Below are positions 59,001 through 64,000 of a DNA stretch of 64,000 bases, piece after piece. The notes beneath the pieces are model-generated. The model was not told where the DNA came from and made no database searches. It saw nothing but the letters and a program-made list of their open reading frames with translations. Within the stretch, counting starts at the first letter, position 1. Each line of letters begins with the position of its first letter. The DNA is taken from contig VXAZ01004553.1 in the NCBI GenBank assembly GCA_013399875.1, positions 248,001-312,000 on the forward strand, given 5' to 3'. The stretch comes from Gymnorhina tibicen. Taxonomy: Eukaryota; Chordata; Aves; Passeriformes; Artamidae. The position numbers and the translations under genes were made by a program.

Positions 59001-59831
59001 TCTCCAGGCAGCCATGTCCAGCTGATGATGGGCAGCAATGGGAAGAAACTTCTTCAGTCACCTAAACAAAGGAGGTTATCTGCTCTTATGTAGCATTGCT
59101 GCTTACCACAGTATTTTGGAGCTGTGTTGAGGTACTTGGGATTACAGTTTGGGCTTGTCCTTTCATTTGGCATTTGAAAAGGGAGCATGGGGAGGAGGAA
59201 TGCAGGGAGAAGAGTGGTTCCATAGCACTGAGTACCCCAAAATATCCCATTGTGTTCTAGGCACGTGGATTGCAAGTGCTGACAGTTTTCAGTACGTTTT
59301 CTGAAAAATACTTTCCATTTTCTTACAGGTACTACATTTCATGTCAGGATTTTTACCTTATAAGCTAAATTTAAACTACAGCTTAGTTGTTTTTTATAAA
59401 TAACTAGTCCTTTTCCTACCCCTTCCAGTCTAACTTTTGTTAAAAGATCTACTCTAGACACTATGAACCCTAGTGGTCAATTTCAAATGGCCCAAATCCA
59501 GGAGAAAATTTCCCTGAACTCTAACTTGAAAAATACTAACTGCTGTTGACTTCATTTGTCATTGACTACGTTAATTCAAGCTGTGCACTAACAGTTAAAA
59601 TGCAATCAGTGATCTGGTTTTTAACCTCTTTTTTGTGACCTTTTAGACAGCCTTAAAGATGAGATGGATCTGAACGAGGAGGATGAAATTTTTACTGAGA
59701 TGATGAAAGTGGTTGAAGAAAGGGACAGACTCATATGTACCTTAGAAGAGCAGAGAGTGAAAGAAAGAGCAGAAGACCAGCACTTTGAAAGCCTTATCTT
59801 ATCTACAAGTTATCAGCTGAGCAGGATTTAA
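564..59831 (+). CDS. MICAL2: MICAL2 long isoform, 5'-partial (joined exons)
   Basis: This is the 3' portion of a MICAL-family actin-oxidising monooxygenase. Upstream exons, outside the window, would carry the FAD monooxygenase and CH domains. The join is 564-713, 1845-1949, 3166-3384, 3605-3706, 4304-4432, 9982-10080, 11936-12122, 13180-13268, 13633-13732, 30563-30755, 33736-33908, 38824-38978, 40697-42023, 48388-48482, 50392-50484, 51907-52000, 57396-57495, 58695-58768 and 59647-59831. It totals 3,669 nt, or 1,222 codons plus TAA, with every phase matching. In window-encoded residues: linker 1-268, LIM about 285-338, disordered MICALCL-type region about 394-1041, bMERB coiled coil about 1042-1222. 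MICAL2 is preferred over MICAL1 and MICAL3 because the linker, the LIM flanks and the alternative tail match remembered MICAL2 best. Known family role: oxidation of actin methionines, F-actin disassembly and MRTF/SRF activation. Exon boundaries are predicted by eye, without transcript data. Confidence 0.88.
714..1844 (+). other. MICAL2 intron
   Basis: Intron of about 1.1 kb, AT-rich. A T14 run at about 1792-1805 lies some 40 bp before the acceptor and probably serves as the polypyrimidine tract. I see no other feature. Confidence 0.7.
1845..1949 (+). CDS. MICAL2: MICAL2 window exon 2: proline-rich linker
   Basis: 35 codons in phase 0, running from [10 protein letters not shown] to PPQPKRQ and followed by gtagga. 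The position and the closing PPxPKRQ match the MICAL2 linker. The acceptor (gctttacaag) is weaker than its neighbours: the bases just before it are A-rich and the pyrimidine tract lies further upstream. The 5' edge is therefore less certain than the 3' edge. Confidence 0.75.
1950..3165 (+). other. MICAL2 intron
   Basis: Intron of about 1.2 kb, AT-rich, with no recognisable repeat or RNA gene. It ends in a cluster of three possible acceptors (see the next exon). Confidence 0.7.
3166..3384 (+). CDS. MICAL2: MICAL2 window exon 3: linker
   Basis: 73 codons in phase 0, from [16 protein letters not shown] to [17 protein letters not shown], then gtgacg. The LSGVLERLQ...EEK segment matches a conserved MICAL2 helix. 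Three AGs precede it. Using the one with the best pyrimidine tract (exon start 3156) shifts the frame and meets a TAG almost at once, so 3166 is preferred. A start at 3172 would also stay in frame and lose two residues, so an alternative acceptor of the NAGNAG kind is possible. Confidence 0.82.
3385..3604 (+). other. MICAL2 short intron (220 bp)
   Basis: The smallest intron in the window. Its 3' end is pyrimidine-rich and carries a near-duplicate: CTTGGCTGTC followed by CCCTGGCTGTC just before the acceptor. Confidence 0.75.
3605..3706 (+). CDS. MICAL2: MICAL2 window exon 4: conserved linker helix
   Basis: 34 codons in phase 0 after ctgtcactgcag, ending in FPK before gtgaat. It encodes the highly conserved MICAL2 block [20 protein letters not shown], a charged helix. 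This is one of the strongest matches to MICAL2 in the window. Confidence 0.92.
3707..4303 (+). other. MICAL2 intron
   Basis: Intron of about 600 bp, AT-rich; nothing else recognised. Confidence 0.7.
4304..4432 (+). CDS. MICAL2: MICAL2 window exon 5: Ser/Pro/Ala-rich linker
   Basis: 43 codons in phase 0, starting [17 protein letters not shown] and then Ser/Ala/Val-rich, ending SSQQ before gtactc. NKL..KGLSH..PP matches the start of the same exon in MICAL2. The rest is low complexity and expected to be disordered. Confidence 0.85.
4433..9981 (+). other. MICAL2 intron (5.5 kb)
   Basis: Long AT-rich intron. It holds a T34 run at 5497-5530 and a protein-like but unrecognised stretch at about 7980-8260. 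I looked for the additional KEKK...HFHP-type linker segment that I remember from mammalian MICAL2 and did not find a convincing exon. Confidence 0.65.
5497..5530. repeat. poly(T) tract, 34 bases
   Basis: Uninterrupted T34 inside an intron. Read on the minus strand it is an A34 tail, preceded about 45-50 bases upstream by AATAAA-like sequence (TTTATT on the + strand). It could be a homopolymer expansion or the tail of an old retrocopy. CR1 elements do not end in poly(A), so CR1 is not the source. Confidence 0.9.
9982..10080 (+). CDS. MICAL2: MICAL2 window exon 6: conserved pre-LIM segment
   Basis: 33 codons in phase 0 after cctggttag, running from [15 protein letters not shown] to KPKPQLEL before gtaaga. 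The [17 protein letters not shown] block is strongly conserved in MICAL2 directly N-terminal to the LIM domain. Confidence 0.92.
10081..11935 (+). other. MICAL2 intron
   Basis: Intron of about 1.9 kb. No recognisable repeat, RNA gene or further exon. Confidence 0.7.
11936..12122 (+). CDS. MICAL2: MICAL2 window exon 7: LIM domain, first part
   Basis: 187 bp starting in phase 0 after cttttaacag and ending one base into a Gly codon before gtaatg. It encodes GSLRKEFP then [20 protein letters not shown]. The first zinc finger is C-x2-C-x17-H-x2-C (window residues C285, C288, H306, C309), and the second starts with C312 and C315. [22 protein letters not shown] is diagnostic of the MICAL LIM domain. 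LIM zinc fingers mediate protein contacts. Confidence 0.96.
12123..13179 (+). other. MICAL2 intron within the LIM coding region
   Basis: Intron of about 1 kb with T-rich runs at about 12685-12706. Nothing else recognised. Confidence 0.7.
13180..13268 (+). CDS. MICAL2: MICAL2 window exon 8: LIM domain, end, and basic tail
   Basis: 89 bp. With the preceding base it completes Gly and then encodes [12 protein letters not shown], supplying the last zinc ligands (C335, H338 with x2 spacing). A basic cluster KHRKRR follows. The exon ends VHGK before gtatgg in phase 0, and the join to exon 7 is in frame. Confidence 0.94.
13347..13381. other. Assembly gap (35 N) flanked by G runs
   Basis: 35 Ns in the short intron between LIM exon 8 and the switch exon, bounded by G6 on the left and G9 on the right. 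The G homopolymer probably caused the sequencing dropout. The true length may differ. Confidence 0.99.
13633..13732 (+). CDS. MICAL2: MICAL2 window exon 9, long-isoform form (internal donor used)
   Basis: 100 bp starting in phase 0 after tctttataag. It encodes [15 protein letters not shown] and a Ser/Pro-rich segment ending EARSP plus one base (G). That phase-1 end is exactly what exon 30563 needs (G + GC = Gly), and no other donor I tried links the LIM exon to the downstream exons in frame. The donor is CCAG|GTATCCTG: weak by U2 rules, but with the GTATCCT core of U12-type donors. Confidence 0.75.
13633..14019 (+). CDS. MICAL2: MICAL2 terminal exon, short isoform, with hydrophobic tail
   Basis: The same exon read through its internal donor to TGA at 14017-14019, 129 codons including the stop. 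After EARSPG it encodes [14 protein letters not shown], a [16 protein letters not shown] segment, [18 protein letters not shown] and a hydrophobic run [12 protein letters not shown], ending in a cationic VKRFCRV. It matches the tail I remember for canonical mammalian MICAL2, apart from a few extra residues around LDIPSRLS. The hydrophobic run could be amphipathic, buried or membrane-associated; sequence alone does not decide. Confidence 0.85.
   Translation, partial: EAIEAWKKVEAKPTEITTESTLSAPSSPEARSPGILTSFFRGALSWPLRVTRDLLDIPSRLSNWMHGVLHATHLHFRDNAYNYTYLYELLSLGVPLLCALLEVLTHMYREAELSLENVLEWVKRFCRV
14020..14705 (+). other. MICAL2: Putative 3' UTR of the short MICAL2 isoform
   Basis: Non-coding sequence after the short-isoform stop, AT-rich with T runs and AT-rich elements. 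It leads to the first canonical AATAAA at 14678-14683. The end point assumes cleavage 15-25 bases after that signal. Confidence 0.55.
14678..14683 (+). terminator. Candidate poly(A) signal, short isoform
   Basis: AATAAA in an AT-rich setting about 660 bp after the stop, with a GT-containing stretch downstream. Further AATAAA motifs at 15495-15500 and 18171-18176 could give longer 3' UTRs. Confidence 0.5.
21083..21100. repeat. (ATTC)n microsatellite
   Basis: Four and a half perfect ATTC units in the long intron. Confidence 0.9.
26178..26227. repeat. A-rich tract with (CAAA)5
   Basis: A11 followed by A/C-rich sequence and five CAAA units (26206-26225). A low-complexity tract with no recognisable parent element. 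Confidence 0.85.
27155..27465 (+). mobile_element. CR1 LINE fragment, sense orientation
   Basis: Diverged but recognisable CR1 3' region. Diagnostic phrases in order are GAGGACAGGCTGAGAG, GGGACCTCATC, TATCTGAAGGGAG, GGGACAAGAGGCAATGG, AGGAAGTTCCA.CTGA.CATGAGGA and TTGCCCAGAGAG, then GGAGTCTCC. CR1 is the dominant non-LTR retrotransposon of birds, usually 5'-truncated as here. The 3' terminal 8-bp repeat is not seen, so this end is eroded. Confidence 0.88.
28522..28590 (-). mobile_element. CR1 LINE 3' fragment, antisense
   Basis: GGTTTGGGTGCGAAGGGACC followed by GGTCCAATCTCCCTGCCATGGGCAGGGA is the reverse complement of the CR1 3' end (TGGCAGGGGG...GGTCCCTTCCAACCC). Short and diverged. Confidence 0.75.
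28991..29014. repeat. (TCTG)6 microsatellite
   Basis: Six perfect TCTG units. Confidence 0.95.
30563..30755 (+). CDS. MICAL2: MICAL2 window exon 10: first MICALCL-side exon
   Basis: 193 bp after gtgccttcccag. It completes a Gly codon and then encodes [28 protein letters not shown] and a conserved [14 protein letters not shown] segment. It ends in Ser plus two bases before gtactt. The PEE..AEHNL motif recurs in MICAL3 at the same place after the LIM region, which supports homology. The exon is GC-richer than its surroundings. The open frame continues upstream of 30563 but loses resemblance there. Confidence 0.87.
30756..33735 (+). other. MICAL2 intron
   Basis: Intron of about 3 kb. It contains an AT microsatellite at about 32306-32354 and is otherwise unremarkable. 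Overlapping open frames in its GC-rich middle (31.6-32.1 kb) have no recognisable protein content. Confidence 0.65.
32306..32354. repeat. AT-rich microsatellite, (TA)n with TATC units
   Basis: Alternating TA run at about 32324-32337 followed by TCTGTATCTATCTGTAT-type units. Confidence 0.85.
33736..33908 (+). CDS. MICAL2: MICAL2 window exon 11: acidic/Ser-rich region
   Basis: 173 bp after ccctgtag. It completes Ser and then encodes [37 protein letters not shown] and [10 protein letters not shown], ending one base into the next codon before gtaagc. The Ser/Asp/Glu cluster resembles the acidic region following AEHNL in MICAL3. It is probably disordered and phosphorylatable (SP and SxxE sites). 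Confidence 0.85.
33909..38823 (+). other. MICAL2 intron (4.9 kb)
   Basis: No exon or known repeat recognised. Long chance frames (for example 37158-37724) show no protein-like composition or homology. Confidence 0.65.
38824..38978 (+). CDS. MICAL2: MICAL2 window exon 12
   Basis: 155 bp after tctttaattgcag. With the preceding G it encodes [20 protein letters not shown], then [18 protein letters not shown], and ends SQTQ before gtggga in phase 0. It is the only candidate between 33908 and 40697 that restores the phase (in phase 1, out phase 0), which supports it strongly. No fold recognised; probably linker. Confidence 0.82.
38979..40696 (+). other. MICAL2 intron
   Basis: Intron of about 1.7 kb carrying a short antisense CR1 end at 39223. 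The last 700 bases are strongly AT-rich. Confidence 0.7.
39223..39275 (-). mobile_element. CR1 3' terminus, antisense
   Basis: CATAAAATCACAGAATAG followed by TTTAGGCTGGAAAAGGGCTT is the reverse complement of the CR1 3' end, including its ATTCTATGATTCTATG-type terminal repeat in diverged form. Confidence 0.85.
40697..42023 (+). CDS. MICAL2: MICAL2 window exon 13: large MICALCL-type exon
   Basis: 1,327 bp after cacttcacag, entering in phase 0 and leaving in phase 1 before gtgagg; 442 codons. The composition is disordered: Lys/Glu/Ser/Pro-rich, with a charged coil [18 protein letters not shown] near the N-terminal third. A compact conserved helix [18 protein letters not shown] lies at about 41363-41416. 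Motifs such as [17 protein letters not shown] and [16 protein letters not shown] follow. In mammals the corresponding segment was described as MICALCL, also called ERK2-binding testicular protein 1 (Ebitein1). No ATG is placed to suggest an independent start at the acceptor. The open frame continues past the donor only into a (TTA)n repeat giving poly-Leu, which is not coding. Confidence 0.92.
42024..48387 (+). other. MICAL2 intron (6.4 kb)
   Basis: Contains a (TTA)n microsatellite just after the donor. A G/T-rich stretch lies near 46100-46160, and a GC-rich block with long overlapping chance frames spans 46.4-47.1 kb. An AT-rich, repeat-free stretch (about 47640-48310) looks like a possible conserved non-coding element. 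Confidence 0.65.
42051..42090. repeat. (TTA)n imperfect trinucleotide repeat
   Basis: About 13 TTA-type units with a few substitutions, starting 28 bases after the exon donor. It explains the artefactual Leu-rich extension of the exon frame. Confidence 0.92.
48388..48482 (+). CDS. MICAL2: MICAL2 window exon 14: junction to bMERB domain
   Basis: 95 bp after ttgcattttag. It completes Gly and encodes [20 protein letters not shown] then [11 protein letters not shown], ending in phase 0 before gtaatc. The Ser-Ser-Asp-Glu-Glu acidic run just before the coiled coil is typical of the MICAL family (compare the SDLSSDD run in MICAL3). Confidence 0.88.
48483..50391 (+). other. MICAL2 intron
   Basis: Intron of about 1.9 kb. 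It has a degraded CR1 3' end just before the acceptor (50218-50319) and nothing else recognised. Confidence 0.7.
50218..50319 (+). mobile_element. CR1 3' end, sense
   Basis: GAGCACCCTGCAGCAG, CTTTGGGCAGGGGATCGGGT, CCAGAGGTCAGTCCCAACCT and CCGTGATTCTG follow the CR1 3'-end order (GAGCAACCTGCTCTAG ... GGCAGGGGGGTTGGACTAGA ... AGAGGTCCCTTCCAACC ... TGTGATTCTG). It ends about 70 bp before the exon 50392 acceptor. Confidence 0.85.
50392..50484 (+). CDS. MICAL2: MICAL2 window exon 15: bMERB helix 1
   Basis: 31 codons in phase 0 after gtcttttgtag, from [20 protein letters not shown] to [11 protein letters not shown] before gtgaaa. RKR..K...[11 protein letters not shown] is a hallmark of the first helix of the bMERB (bivalent Mical/EHBP Rab-binding, formerly DUF3585) domain. 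Confidence 0.95.
50485..51906 (+). other. MICAL2 intron
   Basis: Intron of about 1.4 kb, AT-rich. It contains a perfect SRF-type CArG sequence at 51317-51326; nothing else recognised. Confidence 0.7.
51317..51326. promoter_or_regulatory. CArG-box sequence match
   Basis: CCTTTTAAGG fits CC(A/T)6GG, the serum response factor site. About four such matches are expected by chance in 64 kb at even base composition, so the match alone carries little weight. Confidence 0.15.
51907..52000 (+). CDS. MICAL2: MICAL2 window exon 16: bMERB, first helical hairpin
   Basis: 94 bp after catttttgcag. It encodes [20 protein letters not shown] then [11 protein letters not shown] and ends one base into the next codon before gtacac. 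(I/V)QRQL.E.EERQR.LE..GV.LE..LRGE is conserved across MICAL proteins and forms the central bMERB helix. Confidence 0.95.
52001..57395 (+). other. MICAL2 intron (5.4 kb)
   Basis: Includes a T run before 52292, an A19 run at 54053-54071, and an AT-rich, homeodomain-motif-rich stretch at about 53640-53960 that could be conserved non-coding DNA. No exon recognised. Confidence 0.65.
54053..54071. repeat. poly(A) tract, A19
   Basis: Uninterrupted A19 followed by an A/C-rich tail. No recognisable parent element. Confidence 0.9.
57396..57495 (+). CDS. MICAL2: MICAL2 window exon 17: bMERB, second segment
   Basis: 100 bp after tattttacacag. It completes Asp and encodes [20 protein letters not shown] then [12 protein letters not shown], ending two bases into a codon before gtaagt. 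L..EWF.LV.EKN...RYESEL.I is the most conserved block of the MICAL bMERB domain. Confidence 0.96.
57496..58694 (+). other. MICAL2 intron
   Basis: Intron of about 1.2 kb with a G9 run near 57528. No other feature recognised. Confidence 0.7.
58695..58768 (+). CDS. MICAL2: MICAL2 window exon 18: bMERB
   Basis: 74 bp after ctgcacccag. It completes an Ile codon (AT + A), then encodes [24 protein letters not shown] (contiguous) and ends in phase 1 before gtaagt. (A)xELELED.QSRL...LRE.MA matches the family. Confidence 0.94.
58769..59646 (+). other. MICAL2 last intron
   Basis: Intron of about 880 bp. Nothing recognised besides the T-rich acceptor. Confidence 0.7.
59647..59831 (+). CDS. MICAL2: MICAL2 window exon 19: bMERB C-terminus and stop
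   Basis: 185 bp after gaccttttag. It completes Asp and encodes [20 protein letters not shown], then [20 protein letters not shown], and ends STSYQLSRI with TAA at 59829-59831. E..IL.EM..VVE.RD.L...LEEQR..E is the last bMERB helix. The protein ends a few residues after it, as in MICAL3. Confidence 0.95.
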
Positions 59832-61566
59832 ACAGCCACATGCAAATAAACATCATTTCAGCAGTATTCCCTATCACGGAGATACAGTCTTCTGGAAAAT
59901 GAAGGAATTCAAGTTTAAAATCAACGTATTTGGGAAACACGTCATTTTGTTATCAAAAACTTTAAAGCAGTTCTTTAAAGCAAGCTCATTCCAGAGACAG
60001 TCGTTTCACTGTCAGCCCAAGGGATCACTGGGATACAGATCTGGACTGAATTTGCCTGTCTGATGGGCACCAGGGTCTGTGAAAGGGAAACTGGAGCTGT
60101 ATTATTCTCTTGGAATTTTATTTTAATGCTGAGAGTAGAGTTTCTGAGGAACACGATGACATCATTTCGTATTTCTGAGACAGCCTTACTTTCCATCTGT
60201 TTGTCTGAATCTCTGTGTGGCTTTGTTAATATTTTGGCACAGCCAAGCCATGGTCAACTAGAGAGACGTCAAAAAACAAGCATCTCATAGAGATAGTGTT
60301 AGTCTTTATTTCTGGTGGAGGAAGAGTCATTTGACTAATGACTACATATAAGCACTTACTAAAACTACTGTAAATGCAGTGTCAGAAATTAATTTTTCAG
60401 GTATTTATAAGTTTTATTGCACTGTGTATTTGTGAACAAGAAGTGAAAGCAATGTTAAATCCCTGCATTTTGTAAAATGATAAGGGATTATCAAAGGGAT
60501 GACTATCCTTTCAGCTGTTACATGCTCAAAGAAGTTTCTGTATATCAGAGATTAAGGTCTTTAAAATACGATAAAAGATAATTTAAAAATAGTAACTCAG
60601 ACCCAATTGATATTTATAGGGCAGACTTTACGATGGCAGACTTTACAATTTCTTCGTATAATACATCACAAGTTGTATTGTTGGGTGTGATGAATGGTAT
60701 AGCAGTTAAAGACCTCCCCGAGAATAATCCCTTAAAATGACTGCAAAAAACGTTGAGTTTTTAATATCAACATTTGATAGAAAATATTGTGGGTATATTT
60801 AAATTACATTTATCTAGCTGCTTGAGAATATATGCATACTTTTTGCTTAAAGGGACCATCTCCTATCTTTTTTGTACGTGCATTTGTAGATATTGGCAAA
60901 ACAGCGTGCAGAAATTCTCCTAATTTAAGTAACTTCTTAAATCTGAGATAATTCTGCAATTTAAGATTGGTAATATTCCCAACTGTATGTGTGATGCACT
61001 AGATTTTCAAACTGAAAAAAAACCAAGGGGAAACTGAAAGACTGTTTCTGTTTCTGAATGTCATTTTACCTCGCGCTCTGAGAAGATTTGATGTTCTCCT
61101 TATTTTGTGAATGGTGCTAACTTGCAGCATCTGCCTATGGTACAGCCAAAGATGGAAGCATTCCTGTTAAAAAAGCTTTAAGCTGAAAAACGTCTTGGTG
61201 AGTACTGGTAAAGTAACAGACACACTGGATCCTGTCACAATAATTTATTAATTATCTTCACGGGGGGTTTTTTTGCTGTATTGCAAGAAATTTGAAATAC
61301 CCTTTCTAAAGGTAAAAGCAAGTTTTTGCTCTTGGCCACTGATAAATAATATACCTCTGTTGGTGCAAGCTTTATACTATTACTCTGCAATATTTATTCA
61401 TATTTATTTATTAGACTATTTAAAGAGGATAAGAATGTCCGGTTACGTTTTACAGTTTGGATGTTGTCTCTGATTTTGATTGAAAAATGTGTATTTCTTA
61501 CAACTGTGTACAGCAAAGCTGTGCATTGTAGAGTAGACAGCTTTATAGATTTGGTAAATAATTAGC

Positions 61567-61572
61567 AATAAA
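61567..61572 (+). terminator. Candidate proximal poly(A) signal, long isoform
   Basis: AATAAA about 1.7 kb after the stop, with TGTTCTCAGTG about 20 bases downstream as a possible GU-rich element. Confidence 0.5.
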
Positions 61573-62814
61573 ATATGAATTAAGATTTTAAACAATGTTC
61601 TCAGTGACCGTAACTCGAAGGGATACCCTTAAAACACAGCATTCAGGGCTTTAACATATCATTTGTCTTTCATCACAGTGGAAAGATATGGCAGAATCCT
61701 TAAATGTGTTCCAAAATAACCACCAGACTTTTTTTCCCTGTCATTCATAGGCTAATCATACCTGATCTTCAGATGACATTTTTACTGAGATGGATTACAG
61801 TGAATGATTTTTTAAACTAACTCTATTACTTAAGACTGACACAAAGTAGGAGAGCCAGAACAGCAATAAATATTTTCATTTTCTCTGTTGAGATCTGCTG
61901 GTATTTCCAGTTTTGTGGAGAAAATTTCTGGGTTTTATCACTGCCTCATGTAGTCCAGTAGAAAAAGACAGTCTAGAAAATCTATCATAGTTTTCCATGA
62001 GAGTCATATGGTTTTCAAGGTATTTTTAAAAAGTTTGAAAGCAAAATTCTTAAAGCTTTACAAAGGAGGGGAATTCTGCAGAAATCTCCAGTTACATCAA
62101 AGATGGTTTCTTTCACCTCACTTTTACAATTAAAAAGTCCACTCACATTAGTGTTGCTGTTGTAAATAAGCCCTGAGATTTCAGTTTATAGCAGATACCT
62201 GTTCAGCTATAAAACCAAATTCCAAAGGGTGCTTTCCCTTTAGCTCCAAAGATTTGCATTCTTGGGAGTATCAGAGTCCACAGAAACTGAGGGCCATCAG
62301 AACTTTATGGACATACAAAATTATCTTTGCTAAAGAAACACTCTTCTGGATGCCCTGTGGTTGTTACACATGCTCCACCCAAAACTGTCTGCTCTTGGGT
62401 GGAAAAACCTGTCAGGCTACTGTTACCCTGCCTGATATTAAGTACCTCACAAGATTAGATCCAAGAATAAACTGTGCAAGTGATTTAGAAAATCATAAAC
62501 TCCGAGGTCACTTAAAGCAGGTCTTTGTGTATTGTGAGAGTAGAGAAGGGAGAGTAGAGAAAAAAAAAGAAGCTATGTGCACTGTTCACAGGTCAATTTC
62601 ATACGGTTGGCTTGTATTAGAAATGTATTTAAACACTGGTTTGGTTATGAGTTTTCTTGCTGCTCAATCTTTTCTGTAACTTGGCTCACTAATTTATAAT
62701 AGATTTGTTCATTTTTAAGTTCATGGCACTGTCATTTCGGGGTATAATGTGATGTGCTGGAATGTACTGAGCGTGTCTAAATGGGCTGGTTGTGAGAAAT
62801 TTTCTATTTGAAAG

Positions 62815-62820
62815 AATAAA
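62815..62820 (+). terminator. Candidate distal poly(A) signal, long isoform
   Basis: AATAAA followed within about 6-20 bases by TCTGTCTCGCTCTTGG (U/GU-rich), with upstream TGTA motifs. This is the best-looking cleavage context after the stop. Confidence 0.5.
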
Positions 62821-62840
62821 ATTCTGTCTCGCTCTTGGAA

Positions 62841-64000
62841 GTCCCTGAATCATTTCCATAGAAATTTCTCTCCACTGACACCTACAGTGTAATAATGTGT
62901 GATGAGGAAAGATCTACAGGTGAGAAATTAAATCATCTTCGTAGCTCATATACTGCTAAGTAAATCGCCCCATCTTGCAGTGCAGATTCCTTTTGCAGTT
63001 CAGAAATAACATCGCTCTGCAGTTAGGGGGCATCTTTGACAGAAGAGATTACAAACCCCATGAGAACAACAAGTTCCACACGTGCTTACGCAGGAATTCA
63101 CCAGCTGGTTTCCTTAGGCTGGACACACAAATTATAACAGCTCCTTGAAGACTCTAAGGAAAAGTGTTGACCAAATGGTGCTCAAAACCTTAATTGTCAA
63201 TTAATTGTCAATTTTCAAATGCCACTAACTTTACCTCTATCAGGTCATCTTGTTTTGCTGCTTTCTACCAGTGGGAGAGTCTTACAGAGCAAGACAATGT
63301 GCTGCCCAGAGGAGATAAGAGCATAAGCAAGACTGAGGCCAGCACTATTGTCCCCTGCTCAGTGACTGTGAACTGACTGATAGTTCCCTCCTCCTCACAG
63401 GACAGATGGACAGCTGCTTCTCTTCAGAGGTCAAGGTAATTTCTGGCATCTTTGAACTCAGATTTTCCTTTTACCGTCATGTCCTTCCCCTTCCATCTTG
63501 TGGACTTTTCTGGCCCAGGAGCAGGGTAGAAATGCCACCACAGGAATTTACTGAGGTTCTTCTAATCACAGTGCGTGCACACACCCTTCTTGGCCCCTCT
63601 TCAAAAGATCACAGGTCTAAAGAAACTCAGTTGGTGCTTAGGGGAATGGTTTAGTGGTGGATTTGGCAATACTGGGTTAATGGCTGGACTTGATCTTAAA
63701 GGTCTGTTCAAACTTAAACAATTCTGTGATTCTATAAAAAGTTCAGGAAAACCATTTTGTAAACCACCATTTGAATCAAGACCAATCCAACTGCCTCCAA
63801 GGTAAAGGGACACCTCACTGACTTTTAGTGTGCTTGTTCAGGTTTCTCTGGGCACTGGAAACAAATTTAGAGGTCTTGTGCCTTGAAACTTTTGCTTTGT
63901 AGCCCAACGCATATCTGATTTCAACTAAGATTTTCACATTAGTTTAGTAGTCTTTTTCCAGAAAAGATAGACTGTTTTCTTTCTTGCTTGAGCAAGTAAC
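62841..64000. other. Region downstream of MICAL2
   Basis: About 1.1 kb without recognisable exons. It contains a direct repeat of TTAATTGTCAA (63190-63211) and a CR1 3' end. In mammals PARVA lies beyond this side of MICAL2/MICALCL, but no PARVA sequence is visible here. Confidence 0.6.
63630..63738 (+). mobile_element. CR1 3' end, sense
   Basis: CTTAGGGGAATGGTTTAGTG, GTGGATTTGGCAATACTGGG, TTAATGGCTGGACTTGATC, TTAAAGGTCTGTTCAAAC and ATTCTGTGATTCTATA follow the CR1 consensus in order through to its 3' terminal repeat. This is the best-preserved CR1 end in the window. Confidence 0.92.

Larger units (their letters stand above)
59832..62840 (+). other. MICAL2: 3' UTR of the long MICAL2 isoform
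   Basis: AT-rich non-coding sequence after the stop. AATAAA motifs occur at 59845-59850 (too close to the stop to be likely), 61567-61572, 61865-61870 and 62815-62820. The extent assumes use of the last one. It has a 15-bp near-perfect tandem duplication at about 60620-60647. A 141-codon frame at 62254-62679 is unrecognised and probably chance. Confidence 0.55.

Noticed and set aside
62254..62679. 141-codon + frame in the 3' UTR region.
   Set aside because: No recognisable protein, no splice context, and AT-rich UTR-like surroundings.
1..64000. CRISPR arrays, operons, tRNA or rRNA genes, viral genes.
   Set aside because: No regularly spaced repeats, tRNA cloverleaf or rRNA-like stretch seen. 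The content is a spliced vertebrate gene with LINE fragments.

Overview
The window is vertebrate nuclear DNA, most likely from a bird. Genes are split into small exons with GT-AG introns, and several diverged fragments match the avian CR1 LINE, including its characteristic 3' end. I cannot name the species. A 35-N assembly gap lies at 13347-13381.

One gene fills almost the whole window on the + strand: the 3' part of MICAL2 (microtubule-associated monooxygenase, calponin and LIM domain containing 2), including the segment that has been described in mammals as the separate gene MICALCL. The FAD monooxygenase and calponin-homology exons lie upstream and are not in the window. Nineteen exons from 564 to 59831 join with every splice phase matching. 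They give 1,222 codons plus a stop: a linker (564-10080), the LIM domain (11936-13268), a switch exon (13633), a disordered MICALCL-type region dominated by one 1,327-bp exon (30563-48482), and the C-terminal bMERB coiled coil that binds Rab GTPases (50392-59831).

The most interesting structure is the switch exon. If its internal donor at 13733 is ignored, the exon reads through to a stop at 14017-14019 and makes a short protein with a hydrophobic tail and its own poly(A) signal. If the donor is used, the reading frame crosses a 16.8-kb intron into the MICALCL/bMERB half. The donor is a weak U2 site whose first bases resemble a U12-type donor. One splice choice therefore decides whether the actin-oxidising enzyme carries a Rab-binding C-terminus.

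The remainder is intron, the long-isoform 3' UTR (59832 to about 62840) and about 1.1 kb of downstream DNA. These contain CR1 fragments, microsatellites, a CpG-dense patch near 24.1 kb, and AT-rich stretches that could be conserved non-coding elements. I see no convincing second gene on either strand.
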